Shown here one piece after another: positions 17,532 to 26,463 of a stretch of DNA of 64,000 nucleotides (positions are counted from its first letter, which is position 1; every line of letters begins with the position of its first letter). Source of the stretch: HXMU1420-2 sp034670145 (lineage in GTDB: Bacteria > Pseudomonadota > Alphaproteobacteria > Rhodobacterales > Rhodobacteraceae); the NCBI GenBank assembly GCA_034670145.1, contig JAXMOA010000001.1, positions 434,001 to 498,000 on the forward strand, in the 5' to 3' direction. The notes below the pieces were generated by a model, which was not told the DNA's origin, did no database searches, and saw nothing but the letters and a program-made list of their open reading frames with translations. The position numbers were made by a program, and so were the translations under genes.

Positions 17532-18827
17532 CTACAACAAGGCCTCCTTGTCCAGACCCAGCTTGACGATCTTCTCGTTCAACGTTCGCCGCCCAATGCC
17601 CAGCGCTTCGGCCACCGCGTCCATCCGGCCCTGATGCGCATGAATGGCCTTGGCGATCATCTCCCGCTCGAACGCCGCCACCGCCTCGCGCAGCGTCGGC
17701 GGAATATCCGGCGCCTCATCCTGCGGGCCCATCGCCTCGGCCAAAGACCCCATGCCCCGACGCGCCATCAACACCCGCCGCTCGGCCACATTGCGCAGCT
17801 CGCGCACATTCCCGGGCCAGTCATGCGCAATCAACGCCGCAATGTCCTCTTCCGCCAGATCGGGCGGCGCCACCTCATAGGCCTGCGCGATCTCCGCCAG
17901 GAAATGGGTCGCCAGCATCACAATATCCGCCCGCCGATCCCGCAAAGGCGGCAACGTCAGCTGCATCGTGCCCAACCGATAGACCAGATCCTTGCGCAGC
18001 TGACCGCTCTCCACCGCCTGCGCCACATCCTCATTCGTGGCCGAAATCACCCGCAGCTCCAACCGCACCGGGCCTTCGCCGGGCACCAACAGCTCCTTGG
18101 CCTCGATCAGCCGCAGCAACATCGCCTGCACCGCAGGCGCACAGGCCGCAATCTCGTCCAGAAACAGCGTCCCCCCCTCGGCCCGGCGCACCAGATCCGG
18201 CAACAGCTCGGGCGTCAGCTGCGCCGTGTTGAGCGCCACAAACGGTCCCTCCGCCCGTGGCCCCAGATCATGCAACGCCCGCGCCACCAGATCCTTGCCC
18301 GTCCCCGTCTCTCCCTGGATCAGCACCGCCGCCGCATTATCCGTCAGGGCCGCCACCTCGTCGCGCAAATCGCGGATCGCCGGCGTTTCCCCCAACAGCA
18401 ACCCGGCAATCCCCGACAGCTGAAACAACCGCGCCCGCAACCGCGCATTGGTCTGGCGCATCCGGTGCTGCTCGGCCGCATGTGTCAGGATCGACAGCAA
18501 CCGGCGCGGCTCATAAGGCTTTTCGACAAAACTATAGGCGCCCAGCTGCATCGCCCGCACCGCCATCGGAATATCCCCATGCGCCGAGATCAGCACAACA
18601 GGCGGCGCCTCCCCCTCCTGCAACTGCTCCAACAGCTCCAGACCCGACATGCCCGGCATCCGCACATCGCTCAAAATCACATCCGGCCGGAACGAGGCCA
18701 GCCGCCGCGCCACCTCGGCCGCCCGGGACAAGGCCTGCGCCTGACAACCGGCCGCCTCCAGCAAATCCACCAGCGAATGCCGCATCTCGCGATCATCATC
18801 CACAATCAACACACGCCAATCGCTCAT
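17532..18827 (-). CDS. dctD: DctD-like response regulator lacking the GAFTGA loop
   Basis: 431-aa NtrC/DctD-class response regulator. The receiver domain (1-120) has phospho-acceptor Asp54 and Lys103. The AAA+ domain has Walker A GETGTGKD (172-179) and Walker B GGTLFLDE (218-225). The C-terminal Fis-type HTH is AVAEALGIGRRTLNEKI. Only about 17 residues separate Asn200 from Gly218, whereas NtrC-class proteins have about 36, including the GAFTGA loop that contacts sigma-54; that motif is absent here. The protein may therefore act on sigma-70 promoters, as reported for NtrC of Rhodobacter capsulatus. It overlaps dctB by 4 nt (ATGA). Confidence 0.88.
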   Translation of the reverse strand: MSDWRVLIVDDDREMRHSLVDLLEAAGCQAQALSRAAEVARRLASFRPDVILSDVRMPGMSGLELLEQLQEGEAPPVVLISAHGDIPMAVRAMQLGAYSFVEKPYEPRRLLSILTHAAEQHRMRQTNARLRARLFQLSGIAGLLLGETPAIRDLRDEVAALTDNAAAVLIQGETGTGKDLVARALHDLGPRAEGPFVALNTAQLTPELLPDLVRRAEGGTLFLDEIAACAPAVQAMLLRLIEAKELLVPGEGPVRLELRVISATNEDVAQAVESGQLRKDLVYRLGTMQLTLPPLRDRRADIVMLATHFLAEIAQAYEVAPPDLAEEDIAALIAHDWPGNVRELRNVAERRVLMARRGMGSLAEAMGPQDEAPDIPPTLREAVAAFEREMIAKAIHAHQGRMDAVAEALGIGRRTLNEKIVKLGLDKEALL

Positions 18828-20560
18828 GCGGCCTCCCCTGTATCCGTCTGTTCCAGATCAACCCGCGGGAACCGCACCCGAAACACCGCGCCGCCCCCGG
18901 CCCGGTTCTCGGCTGTCATCTGACCATCATGGTCATTGATGATCCCCGCCGATATCGTCAGACCCAGCCCCATGCCCTGCCCGCTTTCCCGCGTCGTGGC
19001 AAATGGTTCCTTCAACTCGTCCAGCGACTGCGCGCCCAACCCATGCCCGTTGTCCACCACCTCGAACCAGACAGAATCCGCCTCCTGCCCCATGGCAATC
19101 TGAATCTCGGGCGCATCCGTGTCTTCGGTCGCATCCAGCGCATTGCGCAGCAGATTGGTCATCACCTGCTCAATCCGCAGCCGGTTCGCCGTCAGCCGCA
19201 CAGGATCCTCAGGCAGGTTCACCTGCAAATCCACCCCCGACACCTGCAAATTCGGCTCCACCAACCCCAGCGCCGCCTGCATCGCACTGCGCAGATCCAG
19301 CGGCTCGAAATTGTCCCGCCCCTTGCGTGAAAAGAACTTCAACTGCCGGGTGATCCCCTCCATCCGGTCCGTCAACGCCTGCAACCGATCCGTCAGGGGC
19401 GAGGACGCCCCCTGCAATTCTGCCGCCGCCAGATGGTTGCGCATCGCCGCAATCGGCTGGCCCAGCTCATGCGTCACCGAAGACGCCAGCTGCCCCAGCG
19501 CCGCCAGACGCCCGGCCCGCTCCAGCTCGGCCTGAGTCTTTTGCAACCGCGCCTCAGCGGCCCGGCGCTCCTCGATCTCAACCGCCAGCCGCTCGTTGGT
19601 GGCCCGCAACAACGCCTCTTCCCCCTCCGACCGTTTCAACGCCGCCCCGATCCGCCGCATCCGCTGCACCTGAAACCCGATGAACAAAACGCCACTGATC
19701 AGCAACATCGCCCCCGTGGTCAGCCAGGCACTGGTCTGCGCCTGATCGTCCGAGGCAAAGTAATGCAGCGTCCAGTCATTCGGCAGCCCCGCCGCGCTCA
19801 GATACAGGAACCGGTCACCGCCAATCACCGCGCTCTGGCCACTGTCAGACACCTGCCAATCCAACAGCGTCAGCGGCCTGTCCCCAAATTGACGCGACAG
19901 ATCAATCCGCGCGCGCTGATCCTGATCCAGCGCCTGCAACGCCCGAAACCGCCAGTCCGGGTCCGACGCCAACAGCGCCACACCATCCGAATTGGCCAGA
20001 ATGATCCGCGCCCCCGCCTGAAACCAGCTGTCCTGCAAGGCCGCCAGATCAATCTTGATCGCAATCACCCCCAACACGGCCCCCTCCGGGTCGCGCACCG
20101 GCTCGGCAAAGAAATAGCCCGGCACGCCCGTGGTTGCGCCAATGCCGAAAAACTGGCCCTGCCGCCCGGCCAGCGCCGACTGGAAATAGGGCCGAAACGC
20201 ATAGTTCTGACCGACAAAGCTGGCCGGCGTACCGGCATTTGACGCCGCCAGCGTCAGGCCGGTCGTATCCATCAGATAAATCGCATCAATCCCGGCCCGC
20301 CGCGCAAAGGCCGACAACCGCGCATTCACCCGCGCCGACCGGCCCGAGCGCAGAGTCTCGATCACCACCGGGTCCAGCGACAGCACAAAGGGCAGATGCG
20401 CGAACCGCTGCAATTCGGCCTCGACCGAACTTTGAAACAGCGACATCCGCGCCGAGGCTTTCGCCACATCCTGCGCCCGGAAATAGGTGTAAGAGCTCCA
20501 GAACACGCCAGTGGCGCCGGTCAGGATCAGCAAAAGGATTACAGGAACAAGCCGCCGCAT
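18824..20560 (-). CDS. dctB: DctB-type sensor histidine kinase
   Basis: 578-aa membrane histidine kinase. An N-terminal helix (about 5-25) and a second (about 281-297) bracket a periplasmic double-PAS-like sensor containing NYAFRPYFQSALAGRQG and GYFFAEPV, the DctB ligand-domain pattern. A coiled coil (about 305-350) leads to the H-box SVTHELGQPIAAMRNHL with His364, followed by N, G1 (DNGHGLG) and G2 (GMGLGLTIS) boxes. It probably senses C4-dicarboxylates and phosphorylates the regulator encoded just downstream. The transport genes it controls may be the dctPQM set at 2.3-5.4 kb, but that link is inferred. Confidence 0.92.
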   Translation of the reverse strand: MRRLVPVILLLILTGATGVFWSSYTYFRAQDVAKASARMSLFQSSVEAELQRFAHLPFVLSLDPVVIETLRSGRSARVNARLSAFARRAGIDAIYLMDTTGLTLAASNAGTPASFVGQNYAFRPYFQSALAGRQGQFFGIGATTGVPGYFFAEPVRDPEGAVLGVIAIKIDLAALQDSWFQAGARIILANSDGVALLASDPDWRFRALQALDQDQRARIDLSRQFGDRPLTLLDWQVSDSGQSAVIGGDRFLYLSAAGLPNDWTLHYFASDDQAQTSAWLTTGAMLLISGVLFIGFQVQRMRRIGAALKRSEGEEALLRATNERLAVEIEERRAAEARLQKTQAELERAGRLAALGQLASSVTHELGQPIAAMRNHLAAAELQGASSPLTDRLQALTDRMEGITRQLKFFSRKGRDNFEPLDLRSAMQAALGLVEPNLQVSGVDLQVNLPEDPVRLTANRLRIEQVMTNLLRNALDATEDTDAPEIQIAMGQEADSVWFEVVDNGHGLGAQSLDELKEPFATTRESGQGMGLGLTISAGIINDHDGQMTAENRAGGGAVFRVRFPRVDLEQTDTGEAA

Positions 20561-20707
20561 GCCCTGTCCATGTCCGATCCCGGGGCAAATTTCAACACTG
20601 ACCGCCGGGCAGGCCGCACAGGCCTAGGCCCCCACGCACCGGTGAATACCGGCTGTGTCCCGGGCCTCTATTTTTGGATTATACTGTTAAATCAAAGACT
20701 TAACCAT

Positions 20708-20725
20708 ATGTCCCAGCTGGGACAT
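20708..20725. promoter_or_regulatory. 18-bp perfect palindrome, copy 1
   Basis: ATGTCCCAGCTGGGACAT, identical to the copy at 29663-29680. It lies 148 bp upstream of dctB and just after the stop of the MoaD-like gene, next to AT-rich sequence. A perfect 18-bp palindrome found twice in GC-rich DNA, both times between genes and next to AT-rich promoter-like sequence, looks like a binding site for a dimeric regulator. Confidence 0.6.
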
Positions 20726-20732
20726 TTTCCTG

Positions 20733-20993
20733 TCAGCCGCCTTTCAGGCGCTGCATCAGCCAGATTTCATTCTCCGGCGCCACCGCTTCGGACAGGCCCG
20801 AGGCGATCACCTTACCATCAATCGCAACCGAAACGCCGCTCTCGACGATATCCTCCAGCCCCGGATGCCGGGCCACCAGACCGTTCAACAATTCCCCAAT
20901 CGTGGCGGCTTCCACCTCCACCACATCCTCGCCGCCCGTAAAGGCGCGCAAACCGGACCAAAGGTGAATTTTGACGACAGGTTTCAGGCTCAT
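20733..20993 (-). CDS. MoaD/ThiS-family small protein
   Basis: 86-aa ubiquitin-like protein ending in LKGG, the double-glycine tail that is thiocarboxylated in MoaD and ThiS. The beta-grasp start VKIHLWSGLRAFTGG and the segment IGELLNGLVARHPGL fit MoaD. It follows the molybdenum hydroxylase large-subunit gene by 62 bp on the same strand, so a dedicated role in sulfur supply for the molybdenum cofactor of that enzyme is plausible. No moaE lies next to it. Confidence 0.8.
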   Translation of the reverse strand: MSLKPVVKIHLWSGLRAFTGGEDVVEVEAATIGELLNGLVARHPGLEDIVESGVSVAIDGKVIASGLSEAVAPENEIWLMQRLKGG

Positions 20994-21055
20994 ATCCGCT
21001 TCCAGACAGGGCGGGGCAGACCATCACAGCCCGCCCCGCCCTTGATCAATCAATC

Positions 21056-23317
21056 TCAGTCATGCGTGCCCAAAGCGGCCAGAATCCGGGGCGGCGACAT
21101 AGGCAGCTGCTTGAGCCGCACACCCGCCGCAGCAGAAACCGCATTGGCAATCGCCGCCAGAGGCGGACAGATCGAGGTCTCGCCAACACCGCGCACCCCA
21201 TAAGGATGGCCCGGGTTCGGCACTTCGACAATCACCGCATCAATCATCGGCAGATCGCTGGCCACCGGAATACGATAGTCAAGGAAACCCGCGTTCTGCA
21301 AACGCCCGTCCTCACCATAGATGTATTCCTCGTTCAGCGCCCAGCCAATGCCCTGCGCGGCACCGCCCTGGAACTGGCCTTCCACATAGGTGGGGTGAAT
21401 GGCCTTGCCGGCATCCTGCACGACAGTATAGCGGCTGATGGTGGTCTTGCCGGTTTCCTTGTCGACCTCGGCATCCACAATATGCGTGGCAAAGCTGACG
21501 CCCGCGCCTTCCGGAGTGGCCTCGAAATGGCCAACAATCGGTCCGCCCGTCGCGCCCATCTTGGCCGTGATCTTGGCCAGAGGCAGCGGCTCATGATCGC
21601 CCGCATTCGGTCCCGAAGGCACCGCACAGCCGTCTTCCCATTTGACCGCGTCTTCCTCGATGCCCCATTTCGCCGCCGCGCGCGCGCAGAGCTTTTTGAC
21701 AGCATCCCGCGCCGCCTTGATCGTGGCCAGGCCCGAGGCATAGGTCACACGCGAACCGTGGCTGATCTCGTTATACCCCAGCGTCGCGGTATCTGCGATG
21801 GTGCAGCGGACATTCTCATAGGGGATGCCCAGCTCTTCAGCCGCCATCATCGCCATAGAGGCCCGCGACCCGCCGATATCAGGCGTACCAACAGCCAGTT
21901 GCACGGTGCCATCCTCGGACAGCGCCAGGCTAACGGCCGTCTCACCGCCATGGTTGAACCAGAACCCGCAAGAGACCCCACGGCCCTGCCCCTCTTTCAG
22001 AGGTTCGCTATAATGCGGATGGGCCTTGGCCGCCTCCAGGGTTTCCACCAGACCGATACGATCCCACTTGGGACCAAAGCTGGCCTGCGTGCCCTCGCGC
22101 GAGGCGTTTTTCAGGCGGGTATCAATCGGATCCAGCCCCAGCTGATTACACAACTGATCAATGACACTCTCCACCGCAAAGGCCGCCATCGGCGAACCCG
22201 GCGCACGATACGCGGCCTGCTTTGGCCGGTTCGTCATCACGTCAAAACCGGTCTGCTTGACGGCCTGCAGGTTATAGGGCGCAAAGGCGCACATGGCGGT
22301 GAATTCCATCGGCGCACCCGGGAAGGCGCCACCCTGACAACGGAACAGGCCCGAAGCGGCGGTGATGGTGCCGTCCTTTTTCATGCCGATCTTGATGTCC
22401 ATCGAGGTCGACGCTGTCGGCCCCGTCGCCCGGAACACATCCGCACGGTTCATCACGATCTTGACCGGCTTGTTTGCCTTACGGCTCAACGCCAGCGCAA
22501 CAGGTTCGATGAACACAGCCGTCTTGCCGCCGAAACCGCCACCGATCTCAGAGGCCGTGACCCGCAACTGGCTGGTCTCCAGCCCCAGCAGTGCCGCACA
22601 GACCTTCTGCACGTTCCAGTGCCCCTGAGTACAGCACCACAGCTCGCCCTTGCCGTCGCCGCCCAGCGTTCCAAGGCAGGCGTGAGGTTCGATATAGCCC
22701 TGATGCGTGGCCTCGGTCTTGAAGGTGTCTTCGATGACCAGATCCGCCTCGGCAAAGCCGGCCTCCAGATCACCATGCCCGCTTTCGTGATAGCGTACCA
22801 CATTGGGGTGCATGCCCTCGGGCACGGATTTTTCGGTTGCGCCCTCGCGGATCACCGGCGCGTCGGCGGCCATTGCCTTGTCCACGTCCGTGACATGGGG
22901 CAGGACCTCGTATTCGACAACAATCGCCTTGGCCGCATCCCGCGCCGCCAGTTGCGACGTCGCCGCAACCGCTGCCACCGCATGCCCGTCATAAAGCGCC
23001 TTGTCACCCGCCATGACGTTTTCAAGCACGTTCCACATTTCGCCACGCGGACCTGCCGCAGGCTGAATCGCATCCGAAAAATCGGCGCGTGTGACGACAG
23101 CTTTGACACCATCCATCGCTTCGGCTTTGGAGGTGTCGATCTTGACGATCTTCGCATGGGCATGTGGGCTGCGAACGATCACCCCCCACAACATGCCGGG
23201 CGCTGTCACGTCCGCGCCATACAGAGCGCGGCCCGTCACCTTATCCAGGCCATCGGGCCGGTTGGGACGTGTCCCGATCTGCTTGAAACCGTCGGTCTTG
23301 AGAGAGTCGAGTGCCAT
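21056..23317 (-). CDS. Xanthine-dehydrogenase-family molybdopterin-binding subunit
   Basis: Large catalytic subunit (753 aa) of a molybdenum hydroxylase. The N-terminal part has GLDKVTGRALYGADV; molybdopterin-contact motifs GGGFGGKTAVFIEP (about 260-273) and AYRAPGSPMAAFAVE follow. The C-terminal GVRGVGETSICPPLAAIANAV carries the catalytic glutamate. The AYRAPGSP sequence is not the AYRCSFR loop of CO dehydrogenase, so CO oxidation is unlikely. It overlaps the iron-sulfur subunit stop by one base (TAATG). The substrate is probably an N-heterocycle, aldehyde or aromatic acyl-CoA, unresolved. Confidence 0.92.
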   Translation of the reverse strand: MALDSLKTDGFKQIGTRPNRPDGLDKVTGRALYGADVTAPGMLWGVIVRSPHAHAKIVKIDTSKAEAMDGVKAVVTRADFSDAIQPAAGPRGEMWNVLENVMAGDKALYDGHAVAAVAATSQLAARDAAKAIVVEYEVLPHVTDVDKAMAADAPVIREGATEKSVPEGMHPNVVRYHESGHGDLEAGFAEADLVIEDTFKTEATHQGYIEPHACLGTLGGDGKGELWCCTQGHWNVQKVCAALLGLETSQLRVTASEIGGGFGGKTAVFIEPVALALSRKANKPVKIVMNRADVFRATGPTASTSMDIKIGMKKDGTITAASGLFRCQGGAFPGAPMEFTAMCAFAPYNLQAVKQTGFDVMTNRPKQAAYRAPGSPMAAFAVESVIDQLCNQLGLDPIDTRLKNASREGTQASFGPKWDRIGLVETLEAAKAHPHYSEPLKEGQGRGVSCGFWFNHGGETAVSLALSEDGTVQLAVGTPDIGGSRASMAMMAAEELGIPYENVRCTIADTATLGYNEISHGSRVTYASGLATIKAARDAVKKLCARAAAKWGIEEDAVKWEDGCAVPSGPNAGDHEPLPLAKITAKMGATGGPIVGHFEATPEGAGVSFATHIVDAEVDKETGKTTISRYTVVQDAGKAIHPTYVEGQFQGGAAQGIGWALNEEYIYGEDGRLQNAGFLDYRIPVASDLPMIDAVIVEVPNPGHPYGVRGVGETSICPPLAAIANAVSAAAGVRLKQLPMSPPRILAALGTHD

Positions 23318-23796
23318 TACGAGGCCTCCCGCATGTCTGCGGCTGTGTCCATCACAGCGCGGATGATCTTGTCATAGCCCGTACAGCGGCAGAGGTTGCC
23401 AGCCAGCCAATAGCGGACTTCGGATTCGGTCGGGTCCGGGTTGCGTTCCAGCAGGTTCTTGGCCGCAACCAGAATGCCCGGCGTGCAGATCCCGCATTGC
23501 AACGCCGCATATTCGATGAACTTCTGCTGGAGCGGGTGCAGTTCTGCTTCTGTGGCGATCCCTTCGACAGTCGTGATTTCCTTGCCCGCTGCCTCGACGC
23601 CCAGCATCAGACAGGAACAGACCAGGCGACCATCCACAGTGACCGAGCAGGCCCCGCAGTCGCCGGTGCCGCAGCCTTCCTTGGCACCGGTCATGCCCAG
23701 ACGGTCCCGCAGGACGTCCAGCACGGTTTCGCGCGGGTCGCACAGAAAATCGACCTCATCGCCATTGATATGGGTGGTGACGTGTACCTTGCTCAT
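23317..23796 (-). CDS. Molybdenum hydroxylase 2Fe-2S subunit
   Basis: 159-aa iron-sulfur subunit. The plant-type cluster uses Cys42, Cys47, Cys50 and Cys62 (EGCGTGDCGACSV). The second, helical-domain cluster uses Cys101, Cys104, Cys136 and Cys138 (QCGICTPG and LCRCTGY). All eight cysteines are present, so both clusters should form. The start at 23796 is 4 bp after the FAD-subunit stop; the longer frame to 23967 would overlap that gene. It passes electrons from the Mo centre to FAD. Confidence 0.94.
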   Translation of the reverse strand: MSKVHVTTHINGDEVDFLCDPRETVLDVLRDRLGMTGAKEGCGTGDCGACSVTVDGRLVCSCLMLGVEAAGKEITTVEGIATEAELHPLQQKFIEYAALQCGICTPGILVAAKNLLERNPDPTESEVRYWLAGNLCRCTGYDKIIRAVMDTAADMREAS

Positions 23797-23800
23797 CAGC

Positions 23801-24658
23801 TTAGCCTTTCGCACGGTCATAGGCGATTTTGGCCGCCCGTTTGGCCAGAACCCCGGCCACGTGAGTGCGGAACTCGATCGTTCCGCGTTTATCAGATATC
23901 GGATTACAGGCCGCCGCAGCAGCGGCTGCCAGCTTGTCCAGAGCCGCATCATCCAGGGTCGAGCCAATCAACGCCTTGGCGGCATCTTCGACCAGCAAGA
24001 CAGTCGGCGCAACAGCGCCCAGCGACACGCAGGCCTCGGTGATTGTGTCACCTTCGACGCGCAGGTTGACGCCACAGCCGACGACCGCGATGTCCATTTC
24101 GGTGCGCGGAATAAAGCGCAGGTAAGCGTCGCCGCCCCCTGTGCCGCGCGCTGGAACATGCACTGCTGAAATCAGCTCGCCCTTGGCCAGGTTGGTTTTG
24201 CCAGGGCCCGCCGGGATCTGATCGACCGGCACCTGACGGGTGCCATCCGGGCCGGTCACTGATACGGTGACACCCGCCGCGAACATCGCCGGGACGCTGT
24301 CAGCCGCAGGAGATCCGTTGCACAGGTTGCCGGTCAGCGTCGCGCGCCCCTGAACCTGTGTCGACCCGATCAGGTCCATCGCCTCGACAAGGCCGGGCCA
24401 TTGCGCGCACAACTCCGCATGTTCGGACATTTCAGCGCCGGTCACAGCCACGCCGAGCGTCCAGCTGCCATCCGCGTTTTGAACGATGTCGTGGGTTCCA
24501 TCGATATGTTTGATATCAATGAGGGTGTCAGGCTCGACCAGGTCCGAGCGAAGCTGGACCAGAACATCTGTGCCGCCTGCCAGGAACCGTGTTGTGCCTT
24601 GGGCTTCCGCTGCGATTGAAACCGCGTCAGAGAAGCTCGTCGGTGAATGATATTGCAT
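23801..24658 (-). CDS. Molybdenum hydroxylase FAD-binding subunit
   Basis: 285-aa FAD subunit of the CoxM/XdhB type. FAD-pyrophosphate motifs AGGTDVL (about 27-33) and TLTGNLCNGSPAADSVPA (about 107-124) are visible, followed by the CO_deh_flav_C domain. The start at 24658 has GGGAG about 7 nt upstream. It is first in the operon FAD-FeS-Mo-MoaD and is divergent from an Old Yellow Enzyme gene (165-bp gap), so the two sides may share regulation. Confidence 0.92.
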   Translation of the reverse strand: MQYHSPTSFSDAVSIAAEAQGTTRFLAGGTDVLVQLRSDLVEPDTLIDIKHIDGTHDIVQNADGSWTLGVAVTGAEMSEHAELCAQWPGLVEAMDLIGSTQVQGRATLTGNLCNGSPAADSVPAMFAAGVTVSVTGPDGTRQVPVDQIPAGPGKTNLAKGELISAVHVPARGTGGGDAYLRFIPRTEMDIAVVGCGVNLRVEGDTITEACVSLGAVAPTVLLVEDAAKALIGSTLDDAALDKLAAAAAAACNPISDKRGTIEFRTHVAGVLAKRAAKIAYDRAKG

Positions 24659-24823
24659 GACGTCTCCCTGCAAAATCTGCATCTGGATGAACTGTCTCAG
24701 AACCACGCGAGATGGGCAATCGGATTCGTATGCCAAATGAGGATCCGGCGCAGGAACGAACGCTATTGTCAAATGCGGTCAAAGCGGCCAGCGTCGGGCG
24801 GACTGGATGAGCAGGAGAGCGAA

Positions 24824-25966
24824 ATGGACCGACCGATGTTGTTTTCACCCTATCAGCTTCGGGACGTGACGCTGCCGAACCGCTGCATGGTGTCGCCCAT
24901 GTGTCAGTATTCGGCGACCGACGGGATCGCCAATGACTGGCATCTGGTGCATTTGGGCGGGTTCGTGAATGGCGGGTTCGGCGCGGTGATGGTCGAGGCC
25001 ACCGCCGTGCTGCCCGAGGGGCGGATCACGCATGGCGATCTGGGATTGTGGTCAGATGCACATGCCGATGCCATGCGTCCGGTCGTGGATTTCATCCGGG
25101 GCAATGGCGCCGTGGCCGGCGTGCAGTTGGGTCATGCCGGGCGCAAAGCGTCGATGCAGCGCCCCTGGCGCGGCAATGGCCCGCTGGGAGAGGCCGACTT
25201 TGCCCTTGGCGATCACCCCTGGGCGACAAAGGGCGCCAGCGCGTTGCCGGTTGATGACAACTGGATTGTCCCCCAGGAAATGAGCCGCACCGACATCGCC
25301 GAACTGACCGATGCCTTTGTGGCCGCGGCCCGGCGGGCAGATGCCCTGGGCTTTGATTTCATCGAAATTCATGGTGCGCACGGCTATTTGCTGCAAAGCT
25401 GGCTGTCGCCTGCCTCGAACCTGCGCGGGGATGAATATGGCGGAGACCTCAAGGGACGGATGCGGCTGGCCCTGGAACTGGCCGAGGCCGTGCGCGGCGT
25501 TTGGCCCGAGGGCAAGCCTCTGTTCTTTCGGGTGTCGGCCGTGGATGGGTTTGACGGCGGATGGGAGCTGGCCGACAGCGTCATTCTGGCCCGGGCGTTG
25601 AAAGCGGTTGGCGTGGATGTGATCGATTGTTCCTCGGGGGGCAATCAAGGGCGCACAAAGGTCAGCATTGGGCGCACTCTGCCCAAAGGGTATCAGATGG
25701 AATATGCCGCCGAGATCCGGGCACAGGCCGGGATTGCGACACAGGCCGTTGGTATGATCCTGGATGGCCCACAGGCAGAGGCCGCCTTGCAGGCCGGACA
25801 AGCAGATATCATCGCTCTGGGCCGTCAGGCGCTGTTTGATCCCTTCTGGGTGCGCCATCAGGCCTATCAGATGGGCGTGAATGACTACGCGGATTGGCCA
25901 GAGCAATACGGTTGGTGGCTGGAACGGCGCGAACCCAGCATTGCAGCATTGAAGGAAACAGAATGA
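24824..25966 (+). CDS. Old Yellow Enzyme, NamA/YqjM-like
   Basis: 380-aa FMN oxidoreductase of the YqjM/NamA branch, marked by the N-terminal MVSPMCQYSATDG (Cys-containing substrate pocket). HAGRKAS follows, then GAHGYLLQSWLSPASNLR. The start at 24824 has GGAG with a 6-nt spacer. Its stop overlaps the cupin gene start by 4 nt (ATGA). It probably reduces an unsaturated carbonyl or N-heterocyclic intermediate in the catabolic cluster. Confidence 0.92.
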   Translation: MDRPMLFSPYQLRDVTLPNRCMVSPMCQYSATDGIANDWHLVHLGGFVNGGFGAVMVEATAVLPEGRITHGDLGLWSDAHADAMRPVVDFIRGNGAVAGVQLGHAGRKASMQRPWRGNGPLGEADFALGDHPWATKGASALPVDDNWIVPQEMSRTDIAELTDAFVAAARRADALGFDFIEIHGAHGYLLQSWLSPASNLRGDEYGGDLKGRMRLALELAEAVRGVWPEGKPLFFRVSAVDGFDGGWELADSVILARALKAVGVDVIDCSSGGNQGRTKVSIGRTLPKGYQMEYAAEIRAQAGIATQAVGMILDGPQAEAALQAGQADIIALGRQALFDPFWVRHQAYQMGVNDYADWPEQYGWWLERREPSIAALKETE

Positions 25967-26376
25967 AGATTTTCCCAGTGGGCAGCCGCCCAAGCAAACA
26001 AGCACCGTCAGAGTATTTTACCGGCACGGTTTGGCAGGATCCCATCATCCAGGCACCAGAGCCCGCCCGGATCAACGCCCTGCGGGTGGCCTTTGAGCCC
26101 GGCGCACGCACGGCCTGGCACTGGCACCCTCTGGGGCAAACTTTGCATGTGACCGATGGCTGTGGTCTGGTCTGTCTGCGGGGCGAGGCGCCTCAGGTGA
26201 TCCGCGCCGGCGATACGGTCTGGATCCCACCAGAGGTAGAGCACTGGCACGGCGCTGGGCCATCGACCGCGATGGTGCATCTGGCGCTGCAAGAGGCCGA
26301 TGACGGGACGGCCGCAATCTGGCTGGACAAGGTGAGCGATGCGGAATACGCGCAGGCCCCTGCTGAGGACCAGTAG
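25963..26376 (+). CDS. Cupin-domain protein
   Basis: 137-aa single-cupin protein. Metal-binding motif 1 is AWHWHPLGQTLHV (His-x-His-x5-His type) and motif 2 is PPEVEHWHGAG. It resembles the YhhW/HNT-associated cupins often linked to OYE and nitroreductase genes. Translationally coupled to the preceding OYE. Exact reaction unknown; a small isomerase, decarboxylase or dioxygenase role is possible. Confidence 0.85.
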   Translation: MKIFPVGSRPSKQAPSEYFTGTVWQDPIIQAPEPARINALRVAFEPGARTAWHWHPLGQTLHVTDGCGLVCLRGEAPQVIRAGDTVWIPPEVEHWHGAGPSTAMVHLALQEADDGTAAIWLDKVSDAEYAQAPAEDQ

Positions 26377-26463
26377 CGCGATCCTTCCAAAAACGCCTGC
26401 GTCGCTACCAATCAGGCAACCCAGCGCGCCACAGCTGTAAAGGCGCGCTGATCTGCCAATGGC

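Noticed and set aside
21062..23377. 771-codon open frame on the plus strand
   Set aside because: It is antisense to the molybdenum hydroxylase genes. The translation is Arg/His-rich with no family motifs, a product of GC-rich codon bias.
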